Part shown: positions 56,076 through 64,000 of the stretch, one piece after another | Layout of the letters: each line of letters opens with the position of its first letter | Numbering within the stretch: position 1 is the first letter of the stretch | Origin: Cryobacterium psychrotolerans | GTDB lineage: Bacteria; Actinomycetota; Actinomycetes; Actinomycetales; Microbacteriaceae | DNA length: 64,000 nucleotides | NCBI RefSeq assembly: GCF_900101115.1 | Contig: NZ_FNFU01000001.1 | Span: 309,715-373,714 of the forward strand | Direction of reading: 5' to 3' | Made by a program: the position numbers and the translations under genes | The notes under the pieces: generated by a model | Database searches by the model: none | What the model was told of the DNA's origin: nothing | Seen by the model: the letters and a program-made list of their open reading frames with translations, nothing else

Positions 56076-57371
56076 TCAGGCGAAGAGGGCCTGCCCGATG
56101 TATGCGCCGTCCCGGGCGCCGGGCGGCACGGCGAAGAGCGCCGACCCGACGTGCCGGGTGTATTCGTTCATCGCGTCGTTCCTGGCCAGGCTCAGCTGCA
56201 CCGCGGAGAACTGCTCCGGCGACCGCTGGAAACTGATGAAGAACAGGCCGGCATCGAGCCGGCCGAGTTCGTCGTTGCCGTCGACGAAGTTGTACCCCCG
56301 GCGCAGCATCCTGCGCCCCTCGTTCCGGGACGGATGCGCGAGCCGCACGTGGGCGGCCTTGTCGATCAGTGGGGCGTCGTCCGGGCCGGCTTTGTCGAAG
56401 TCGGGCTCGGTGAACTCCGATCCGCCCGACAGTGGGGCGCCCTCGCCCTTGCTGCGGCCGATGATCGCCTCCTGTTCGCGCAGGATCGTGCGGTCCCAGG
56501 TCTCGATCGTCATCCGGATGCGCCGGGTCACCAGGTAGGAGCCCCCGGCCAGCCAGGCGGGGCCGTCCCCGGACTGCACCCAGACCTGCTCGTCCACCGC
56601 CGCGGGTTCCTCGGCCTTGATGTTCGCTGTGCCGTCCTTGAACCCGAACAGGTTTCGCGGGGTGGCCTGGCTCGTGCTGGTGGACGAGGTGCGCCCGAAG
56701 CCCAGCTGTGACCAGCGGATGGCCGCCTTGCCGAACGCTATCCGGGACAGGTTGCGCACCGCGTGCACGGCCACCTGGGGGTCGTTCGCGCAGGCCTGGA
56801 TACAGAGGTCGCCGCCGCCCTGGCCCTCCTCGAGCATGTCGCCGGGGAAGTGCGGGAGATCGACGAGGTCGGCGGGGCGCTGCGAGGCGAGGCCGAAGCG
56901 GTCGGTGCCATCCGTCGCCTCGAACAGGGTCGGCCCGAAGCCGAAGGTGATCGTCAGGCCCGCGGGCTCCAGGCCGAGCGCCTCCCCGGTGTCTTCCGGG
57001 GGCGCGTCGTAGGGCCCGTCGACGGCGCCGAACTCTCCGACGTCCCGGCCTGCGGTCATGGCCGCCGCGGCGACGGTCCAGTCACGCAGAAGTGCGATCA
57101 GGTCCGCGCGGCTGGTGCCCGGGCTGAGGTCGAAGGACGCGAAGTGCAGGCGGTCCTGGGCAGGGGTGACGATGCCGGCCTGGTGCCGGGCGTAGAACGG
57201 GTAGCCGGCCGCCGTGCCGGCGCCCCCGGTCGCTGCGATGACCGTGCGGTCACCGGCGACCCCCAGCCCGAGCCCGGCGATGCCGGCTCCGGCCAGGCCG
57301 AGCAGTCCGCGGCGGGACAGGCCGCGCGGCGCGGCGGGCCGGCCGGCGGAAGGCGGCGTGGCGTCGGTCAC
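56076..57371 (-). CDS. efeB: deferrochelatase/peroxidase EfeB
   Basis: 431 residues. Tat signal with SRRGLLGLAG (S19-R20-R21). Dye-decolorizing peroxidase fold: FASFDLSPGTSRADLIALL, the GFKDGTAN motif with the distal aspartate, and the proximal haem histidine region in the C-terminal third (FISFQRSPEQF nearby). It releases iron from haem or oxidises ferrous iron for uptake by EfeU. Start overlaps the efeO stop (ATGA). Confidence 0.94.
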   Translation of the reverse strand: MTDATPPSAGRPAAPRGLSRRGLLGLAGAGIAGLGLGVAGDRTVIAATGGAGTAAGYPFYARHQAGIVTPAQDRLHFASFDLSPGTSRADLIALLRDWTVAAAAMTAGRDVGEFGAVDGPYDAPPEDTGEALGLEPAGLTITFGFGPTLFEATDGTDRFGLASQRPADLVDLPHFPGDMLEEGQGGGDLCIQACANDPQVAVHAVRNLSRIAFGKAAIRWSQLGFGRTSSTSTSQATPRNLFGFKDGTANIKAEEPAAVDEQVWVQSGDGPAWLAGGSYLVTRRIRMTIETWDRTILREQEAIIGRSKGEGAPLSGGSEFTEPDFDKAGPDDAPLIDKAAHVRLAHPSRNEGRRMLRRGYNFVDGNDELGRLDAGLFFISFQRSPEQFSAVQLSLARNDAMNEYTRHVGSALFAVPPGARDGAYIGQALFA

Positions 57372-58540
57372 GAGATGACGAGTGCCGCGGTGAGCCGGTT
57401 GAGCGGCTCGCCGAGCGCGTTTACCTGGTCGGCGAGGGCGCGGATGTCGGCGGCGGAGAGCTCGGTGTACGCCGCGAAGCCGTCACCGACCCGGTGCTCG
57501 TCGAGGAGCGCCTGGAGAGCGGCGAACTCCGTGTCGAGCTGCCGCGCGAGCTTCCGGTCCTTGTCCAGCAGGATGTCGCGCACCCCCGCGTAGAGCACCT
57601 TCGCGCCGTCGACGTTGGCCTGGAAGTCCCAGAGATCGGTGTGCGACCAGAACTCCTCTTCGCCGGTGACCTTGCCGGAGGCGACCTCCTCGAGCAGCCC
57701 GATCGCGCCGTTCGTCTGCTGGGACAGGGTGAAGCTCAGGTCCGCCACCTTGCCCTTGAGGGTCTGCGTGTCGGCGACGAGCAGCTTGGCCAGGTGCGCG
57801 CGCTTGTCGGCGCCGTAGGCCTGATAGCCGGCCTCGGCTTCGGCGGGCCAGAGGTCCTTCTCGATGGCGTGCCAGCCGGTCCACTCCTGGCCTTCCTCGA
57901 GGTCGGCTTCGCGCAGGTCGAGCTTCGGGTCGAGGTCGCCGAAGGACTCGGCGATGGTTTCCACGCGTTCCCAGTGGGCGCGGGTCGGGGCGTAGAGGCT
58001 GCGGGCCAGGGCTTCATCCCCGGCGACATAGGCGGCGGCGAAGGCGTCGGTGCCGGTGGCGAGCTCGGCTACCTCGTCCCGGACGTAGCCGGCGTAACCG
58101 GAGTTGGCCGTTTCGATCCGCGCGGCGAGGGCGGCGTCGACCTCGCCGGCAGCGCCCGATTCCGTCACGGTGAAGGGCGCCTTGCCGACGCCGTCGCCGG
58201 TCATGCCCGGCTTGCAGGCCGTGAAGTATTTTCCGGGCTCGAGTTCCACGACCAGGTCGCGGCTGAGGCCGGGGCCGATGTTCTCGGCCTCGCCGACGAT
58301 CCTCAGGCCGTCGTGGCCGAGCAGGTAGAACTCGGTGACCTTGTCGCCGGAGTTCGTCACTCGGAAACGCACGGTGCCGGCCGGGGCCTCGGCCGCCGAC
58401 ACCGCGCACTCGGAGGCGCTGCTGTCGACGGTCAGCGTGGCGTGGGTGGCATCCGGGCCGCTCTCGTTCGCGACGCAGCCGGTGAGGGCCAGGAGCACGG
58501 CGGAGCACACGAAGGCGGGCAGGGCGAGGCGGGAGCGCAT
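57368..58540 (-). CDS. efeO: iron uptake lipoprotein EfeO
   Basis: 390 residues from the ATG at 58540; upstream codons are antisense or non-coding and rejected. Lipobox LTGC (C22). N-terminal cupredoxin-like domain (TVRFRVTNSGDKVTEFYLLG, LVVELEPGKYFTACKPGMTG). C-terminal M75/imelysin-like domain with the HxxE motif in RAHWERVETIAESFG and WHAIEKDLWP. It binds ferrous or ferric iron and hands it to EfeU. Confidence 0.93.
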   Translation of the reverse strand: MRSRLALPAFVCSAVLLALTGCVANESGPDATHATLTVDSSASECAVSAAEAPAGTVRFRVTNSGDKVTEFYLLGHDGLRIVGEAENIGPGLSRDLVVELEPGKYFTACKPGMTGDGVGKAPFTVTESGAAGEVDAALAARIETANSGYAGYVRDEVAELATGTDAFAAAYVAGDEALARSLYAPTRAHWERVETIAESFGDLDPKLDLREADLEEGQEWTGWHAIEKDLWPAEAEAGYQAYGADKRAHLAKLLVADTQTLKGKVADLSFTLSQQTNGAIGLLEEVASGKVTGEEEFWSHTDLWDFQANVDGAKVLYAGVRDILLDKDRKLARQLDTEFAALQALLDEHRVGDGFAAYTELSAADIRALADQVNALGEPLNRLTAALVIS

Positions 58541-58572
58541 GGGAGTCCTTTGGTAGCCGGGAAAGAGAGGGT

Positions 58573-59436
58573 TCAGCGGGCGGCGACGACGGCGCGACCG
58601 GCGCCATCCGGGCGGGCTGCGGCCGGGCGTGGCCGGCCCTGCCGGCTCTTCAGGATGAACAGGGTCATCGTCGGCACGAGATAGGCCAGCCAGGCCGCAA
58701 GCTCGAGCCACGTGGTGGCGGGGGAGAAGTTCAGCGTGCCCTTGAGCAGGGTGCCGTACCAGCTGTCGGGCGGGATGGCGGCGCTCACATCGAAGGCGAG
58801 GCTGTGCAGGCCCGGCAGGATGCCCGCCTCCTGCAGGTCGTGCACGCCGTAGGAGAGCACGCCCGCGGCGACAACGATCAGGATGCCGCCGGTCCAGGCG
58901 AAGAACTTCGCCAGGTTGATCCGCAGCATCCCCGCGTAGATCAGAGCGCCGAGGGCGACCGCGGTGAGGATGCCGAGCCCGGCGCCGAGCAGGGGGAGTG
59001 TGGTTTCGCCGGTCGCCTGCACGGCGGCCCAGATGAACAGGGCCGTCTCGATGCCCTCCCGGCCCACGGCGAGGAAGGCGACCAGCACGAGGCCCAGCCC
59101 GGTTCCCAGGAGATGGCGGTCGATGCTGCCCTGCAGATGGCCCTTGAGGTCACGGGCGGTGCGGAGCATCCAGAACACCATCCAGGTGACCAGGCCGGTG
59201 GCGACGATCGACAGCACGCCGCCGATGGTCTCCTGGGCCGCGAAGGACAGGCCGACGGTTCCGAAGGTGAGGACGGCGCCGATGCCGAGGGCCAGAAGCA
59301 CGGCGAGGCCCACGCCCAGCCAGATGCGGGCCAGCACGTCGCGCCGGTCGATCTTGACGATGTACGCGATCAGGATCGTGACGATGAGGGCGGCTTCGAG
59401 ACCTTCGCGCAGGCCGATCAGATAGTTTGCGAGCAC
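58573..59436 (-). CDS. efeU: iron permease EfeU (FTR1 family)
   Basis: 287 residues, GTG start. Seven membrane segments with both iron-binding REGxE motifs: [10 protein letters not shown] (E11, E14) in helix 1 and [10 protein letters not shown] in helix 4. Imports iron across the membrane with EfeO and EfeB. First gene of efeUOB, read leftward, with a DtxR/IdeR-like box 70 bp upstream of the start. Confidence 0.94.
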   Translation of the reverse strand: MLANYLIGLREGLEAALIVTILIAYIVKIDRRDVLARIWLGVGLAVLLALGIGAVLTFGTVGLSFAAQETIGGVLSIVATGLVTWMVFWMLRTARDLKGHLQGSIDRHLLGTGLGLVLVAFLAVGREGIETALFIWAAVQATGETTLPLLGAGLGILTAVALGALIYAGMLRINLAKFFAWTGGILIVVAAGVLSYGVHDLQEAGILPGLHSLAFDVSAAIPPDSWYGTLLKGTLNFSPATTWLELAAWLAYLVPTMTLFILKSRQGRPRPAAARPDGAGRAVVAAR

Positions 59437-59505
59437 GGGTCTTCCTGGTTTGTTCCGTCGGGTCGGCCGGCGGCGTGATTCCCGCGGCCGGTTCGGCCGA
59501 GGTTG

Positions 59506-59521
59506 GTAAGGCTAACCTTAC
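59506..59521 (-). promoter_or_regulatory. DtxR/IdeR-type iron box upstream of efeUOB
   Basis: GTAAGGCTAACCTTAC, a 16-bp palindrome with one mismatch. It matches the core of the actinobacterial iron-box consensus (TTAGGTTAGSCTAACCTAA). It would repress efeUOB when iron is plentiful. Confidence 0.8.
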
Positions 59522-59621
59522 TTCCTGATCACTCTAACCGGGGCCGCCGGATGCTGTCCAGTTATGCTTTTGAACGAGGGCGCTTGGCCCGTCACACGCG
59601 CACGAAGGCAGTGGGGTCCCG

Positions 59622-60557
59622 ATGGTCATGTCCGGCAGCGAGGAACGCGTGGTCTTCGTGCACGACCGCCCCGGCGACGAAGCGCTGGCGACCGGCGGCA
59701 CAATCGCCCGGCTCCGCTCCGACGGCGCACCCGTCGTGGTGCTGTTCGGCGCCATGCTGCCGGGGGAGTCGGATGCCGCCCGTGCGGGGCTGGCCGAGCT
59801 CGGGGTGACCGAGTGGCAGACGCTGCCCGCGGCATCCGCCGGGCGGGAGGACGCCCTCCGCCGGGCCCTCGCCGAGGCCCGCGCCACCGCGGTGGCGATC
59901 GGCTCCACCGACGAGGGGCTGCGGGAGTCCGCGACTCGGGCCGCCGAGGCGATGGGCGTGCCCGTCTTCCTCGCCCGCCGGGTGACGCAGGGGGCCGGCG
60001 CGCGCCTGGTCGCCATCGATGTCAGCGACATGCTGGAACGCAAGCGCGGCGCGCTCGCCGCCTACCCGGACCGGTGGACGGTCACCGACGGTGCCGCAGA
60101 ACTGCCGGATGGCTCGCTGCTCGCCGTGACCGGCACGGAGGCGTTCCTCCGCAACGAGCCTGATGCCCGCGAGGTCAGGGGCATCCCGCCCTCCCGGGGC
60201 GCCCGCCTGGCCGCCGCAGCGATCGCCCTGCTCCTCGGCGCGGCGTTCGCACTGCTGGGCACGATCGCCCACCAGGGCGTCTTCGTGCTCGGGCCGGTGA
60301 CGATCCCGATCGGACTGATCCTCGCCCTGCTCGCCGTGTCCGCGCTCCTGGTCGGGCTGCGGCTCGTGTTCGGCGACCGGATGGTCGTGTTTTCCTGCGC
60401 CATCGGGATGCTCGGCACGATCTTCCTGCTGTCGCTGCGGAGCACGGGCGGTTCGGTGCTCGTCCCGGCGGGCCTGCCCGGAACGCTCTGGAGCATCGTG
60501 CCCGCCCTCGTGGCGACGTTCGTGCTCGCCTGGCCCCATCTCCCGGCCAAACGCTGA
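59622..60557 (+). CDS. degenerate PIG-L domain fused to membrane domain
   Basis: 311 residues. The N-terminus reads VVFVHDRPGDEALATGGTIARLRSDGAPVVVLFG split over residues 10-43, the PIG-L/LmbE start. However, the zinc motif AHPDDE has become DRPGDE (residues 15-20), losing the zinc histidine (R16) and the catalytic aspartate (G18). No later HPDH motif is seen. From about 190, four membrane segments follow (LAAAAIALLLGAAFALLGTIA, VTIPIGLILALLAVSALLVG, VVFSCAIGMLGTIFLLSL, SIVPALVATFVLAWP). Probably a pseudoenzyme or sugar-binding remnant at the membrane. Upstream of fdxA. Confidence 0.78.
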   Translation: MVMSGSEERVVFVHDRPGDEALATGGTIARLRSDGAPVVVLFGAMLPGESDAARAGLAELGVTEWQTLPAASAGREDALRRALAEARATAVAIGSTDEGLRESATRAAEAMGVPVFLARRVTQGAGARLVAIDVSDMLERKRGALAAYPDRWTVTDGAAELPDGSLLAVTGTEAFLRNEPDAREVRGIPPSRGARLAAAAIALLLGAAFALLGTIAHQGVFVLGPVTIPIGLILALLAVSALLVGLRLVFGDRMVVFSCAIGMLGTIFLLSLRSTGGSVLVPAGLPGTLWSIVPALVATFVLAWPHLPAKR

Positions 60558-60622
60558 ACGGTCGCGCACGCGCCGAACCGGCCTAGACTGGATATCCGGC
60601 TCCTGAAGGGAATCCGCCCACT

Positions 60623-60946
60623 GTGACCTACGTCATTGCCTTACCCTGCGTTGACGTGAAAGACCGCGCCTGCGTCGATGAATGCCCGGTCGATTGCATC
60701 TACGAGGGCGAACGCTCGCTCTACATCCACCCGGACGAATGTGTCGACTGCGGTGCCTGCGAACCGGTCTGCCCGGTCGAAGCCATCTACTACGAAGACG
60801 ACCTGCCCGACAAATGGTCCGAGTATTACAAGGCCAACGTGGAGTTCTTCAACGACATCGGTTCTCCGGGCGGCGCGGCGAAGATCGGTGTCATCCCCAA
60901 GGACCACCCCGTCATCGCGGTGCTTCCTCCGCAGGTCACGCACTAG
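60623..60946 (+). CDS. fdxA: seven-iron ferredoxin
   Basis: 107 residues, GTG start with GAAGGGAA upstream. Cysteines C9, C17, C21 and C25 at the N-terminus and C40, C43, C46 and C50 in CVDCGACEPVCP are the pattern of [3Fe-4S][4Fe-4S] ferredoxins of the mycobacterial FdxA type. The acidic C-terminus (DDLPDKWSEYYKAN) is typical. Electron carrier. Eight bases before dapC, an order conserved in Actinobacteria. Confidence 0.95.
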   Translation: MTYVIALPCVDVKDRACVDECPVDCIYEGERSLYIHPDECVDCGACEPVCPVEAIYYEDDLPDKWSEYYKANVEFFNDIGSPGGAAKIGVIPKDHPVIAVLPPQVTH

Positions 60947-60953
60947 TCCTCGC

Positions 60954-62054
60954 GTGCTGAAACCGCTCCCCGACTACCCGTGGGACCAGATGGTCCCGTT
61001 TGCCGCACGGGCGCGCGCTCATGAGGGCGGCATCGTCGACCTCTCGATCGGGTCGCCGGTGGATGCCACGCCCGACGTCATCCGGCAGGCCCTCGCCGGC
61101 GCCACCGACGCCCACTCGTACCCCCAGACGGCCGGCACCCCCGAGCTGCAGCGCGCGATCATCGCCTGGTATGAGCGGCGCCGCGGCGTCACCGGCCTGG
61201 CCGAGAAGAACGTGCTGCCCACGATCGGCTCGAAGGAGCTCGTCGCCCTGCTCCCGTTCATGCTCGGGCTCGGCGAGGGCGACACCGTGGTGCACCCCCG
61301 GGCCGCCTACCCGACCTACGCGATCGGCGCGGCCATGGCCGGAGCCTCGGCCCTGGCCTCCGACGACCCGGCGGAGTGGCCGGCCACGACGAAACTGATC
61401 TGGCTGAACAGCCCCGGCAACCCCGACGGGCGCGTCCTCGGGGTCCCGGAGCTCACAGCCGCCGTCGCCCGGGCGCGCGAAATCGACGCCGTCATCGTCA
61501 GCGACGAGTGCTACGCCGAGCTCGGCTGGGACGCAGCGTGGGCGACAGAGCGGATCCCGAGCATCCTCGACCCTCGGGTGATCGGGGACAACCGTCACAA
61601 TGTGCTGGCGATCTACTCGCTGAGCAAGCAGTCCAACATGGCCGGCTACCGCGGAGCCTTCGTGGCGGGGTGCGGCGGCGTGCTGGCCCGCCTCCTGACC
61701 GTGCGCAAGCATGCCGGGCTCATGCTCCCCGCCCCGTTGCAGGCGGCCATGGCCGCCGCGCTCGCTGACGACGCGCACGTGGCCGTGCAGAGGGAACGCT
61801 ACCGGGCGCGCCGGGCCGTGCTGCTGCCGGCCCTGCGCGACGCGGGCTTCCGGATCGACCACAGCGAGGCCGGCCTCTACCTCTGGGCCACCGAGGGCGT
61901 CGACGCGTGGGAATCCATCGGCCGTCTGGCCGACCTCGGCATCCTGGCCGGCCCCGGGCCGTTCTACGGCGACTTCTACCCGAGGCACGTGCGCTTCTCG
62001 CTCACCGCCACCGACGAACGGATCGCGGCAGCCGCCGATCGGCTCCGTTCCTGA
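60954..62054 (+). CDS. dapC: succinyldiaminopimelate aminotransferase
   Basis: 366 residues from the GTG at 60954; the frame runs back through fdxA but that part is a shadow. Class I/II aminotransferase: substrate arm VDLSIGSPVDATP, NSPGNPDGRV, and the PLP-lysine K225 in YSLSKQSNMAGYRGAF. In the lysine and peptidoglycan pathway it makes N-succinyl-LL-diaminopimelate from the keto acid. The assignment rests on the fdxA neighbourhood and overall similarity; other class I aminotransferases look alike. Confidence 0.88.
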   Translation: MLKPLPDYPWDQMVPFAARARAHEGGIVDLSIGSPVDATPDVIRQALAGATDAHSYPQTAGTPELQRAIIAWYERRRGVTGLAEKNVLPTIGSKELVALLPFMLGLGEGDTVVHPRAAYPTYAIGAAMAGASALASDDPAEWPATTKLIWLNSPGNPDGRVLGVPELTAAVARAREIDAVIVSDECYAELGWDAAWATERIPSILDPRVIGDNRHNVLAIYSLSKQSNMAGYRGAFVAGCGGVLARLLTVRKHAGLMLPAPLQAAMAAALADDAHVAVQRERYRARRAVLLPALRDAGFRIDHSEAGLYLWATEGVDAWESIGRLADLGILAGPGPFYGDFYPRHVRFSLTATDERIAAAADRLRS

Positions 62055-62076
62055 CGTTGTGCATTACCGCCATCGA

Positions 62077-62098
62077 ATCCGCCGGAGCTTTGGCGGAT
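62077..62098 (+). terminator. short hairpin after dapC
   Basis: ATCCGCC (62077-62083) pairs with GGCGGAT (62092-62098), 23 bp after the dapC stop. No U-tract. The rest of the 171-bp gap should hold the gltA promoter. Confidence 0.5.
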
Positions 62099-62225
62099 GC
62101 GACAGTAGGCGGCACGGACGATTAGGCTGTATGCGGTTGACGTTGCCATGCACCAGTGCTCTGCGGCGGACCGCCACAGACCATCAGGCAGCGATCTTCT
62201 CGCTGCCATACTTCAAGGAGGCGCC

Positions 62226-63533
<1,308 letters not shown>

Positions 63534-63595
63534 CCCTTCCGCCCGCTGACCCCCGTCCGCTGACCCCCGCCCGCCTTTTCCGCTCCATCCCGATC

Positions 63596-63622
63596 CGCCG
63601 AACTGTGAGTTTGGCACCTTCG
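63596..63622. repeat. half of palindromic repeat family B, interrupted by IS
   Basis: 27 bases identical to the left arm and edge of the intact family B palindrome at 17106-17168. The match ends at CCTTCG, the palindrome centre, and mobile-element sequence begins. The missing right arm is expected beyond the window. Confidence 0.85.
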
Positions 63623-64000
63623 TGGGGCGGCAAAGTCATAGGGTCAAAGCAACGCTCTGATTGATGGAGCGTTTTATGGTCAAGTTGTTTCCGCAGGCTG
63701 CTCGTGATGAGTTCGTTGACTTGGTGTGCGCGGGGGTGGGTTTGCGAGAAGCGGGCGCCAGTGTGGGCGCGTCGGTCAACACGGCGACGGTGTGGTGGCG
63801 GCAGTCTGTCGGAATGCCTCTTCGACATGCCCGGTCACGCCTCAAGATCGCTCCTGATGCCTCGGAGCACGTCCCGGACGAGTGGCCCGCCGTCGAGCAG
63901 GGTGGGGTCCCTCGGCGGTATCGGTCGTTGACCAAATTCGAGCGGGGGATGATCCAGATCGGTCATCGGAACGGGATGACGTATGCCGATATCGGGAAGG
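63623..64000 (+). mobile_element. IS30-family insertion sequence (left part, cut by window edge)
   Basis: It starts where the palindrome homology stops. The non-coding left end (63623-63663) leads directly into a transposase frame open to the end of the window. The left terminal inverted repeat should lie at about 63623-63650; without the right end its limits and the target duplication cannot be fixed. Confidence 0.75.
63676..64000 (+). CDS. IS30-family transposase (3' end outside window)
   Basis: 108 residues visible from the ATG at 63676; an ATG at 63664 in the same frame is also possible. The N-terminus LFPQAARDEFVDLVCAGVGL and REAGASVGASVNTATVWWRQ is a first helix-turn-helix. A second, YRSLTKFERGMIQIGHRNGM plus TYADIGK, is the IS30-type N-terminal HTH. 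The DDE catalytic core lies beyond the edge. Base composition is lower in GC than the neighbours (TTTTATGG, TTGTTTCCG), consistent with transfer. Confidence 0.8.
   Translation, partial: MVKLFPQAARDEFVDLVCAGVGLREAGASVGASVNTATVWWRQSVGMPLRHARSRLKIAPDASEHVPDEWPAVEQGGVPRRYRSLTKFERGMIQIGHRNGMTYADIGK

Overview
The window is high-GC, gene-dense bacterial chromosome with an actinobacterial, most likely Microbacteriaceae, gene content. Supporting points are mycothiol S-conjugate amidase, DUF4307, DUF4245 and DUF6264-type proteins, the fumC / carbonic anhydrase / DUF4245 / xseBA / ispH / fbaA / glpX neighbourhood, frequent GTG starts, and fdxA next to dapC. The genus (Cryobacterium- or Leifsonia-like) is a guess; the family-level placement is an inference from gene content and order. 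I saw no rRNA, tRNA, CRISPR array or prophage.

Layout. 1-9 kb: housekeeping genes (AI-2E-type permease cut by the window edge, threonine dehydratase, greA, mca, hemolysin III-like protein, uppS, a PLP enzyme, a PIN-PhoH ATPase). 9-20.5 kb: fumC, carbonic anhydrase, exonuclease VII, ispH, fbaA, glpX, rmuC, an exonuclease, ychF. 20.5-21.4 kb: an SDR gene bracketed by a perfect 23-bp repeat of the ychF 3' end. 22-31 kb: a cluster that looks like one persulfide-stress regulon. It has a CstB-like metallo-beta-lactamase/rhodanese protein, a thioredoxin, an MFS transporter, a CstR/CsoR-type regulator, two membrane proteins with CxxC motifs and a rhodanese lipoprotein. Five near-identical ATACCC-N4-GGGTAT palindromes lie in front of its transcription units. 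Unrelated small genes (sixA-like, a DNA glycosylase, membrane proteins, a truncated VOC gene) sit between them.

31-40.6 kb: LysR-type DNA-binding protein, Lon-N-domain protein, ABC-F ATPase, a frameshifted MORN-type gene, then a tandem glycine riboswitch driving gcvT-gcvH-gcvP, followed by a CPBP protease and a DCC oxidoreductase. 40.8-53.5 kb: two complete oligopeptide-type ABC importers in tandem, each with a lipoprotein, two permeases and a fused double ATPase; a PH-domain gene on the opposite strand splits the second. 53.5-63.5 kb: typA, a small lipoprotein, the efeUOB iron system under a DtxR/IdeR-like box, a degenerate PIG-L/membrane fusion, fdxA-dapC and citrate synthase. The window ends inside an IS30-family element.

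A second theme is dispersed intergenic palindromes. At least four sequence families of 23-31 nt arms recur at the 3' ends of genes, mostly between convergent genes, and probably act as bidirectional terminators. The IS30-type element at the right edge has landed at the centre of one of them.
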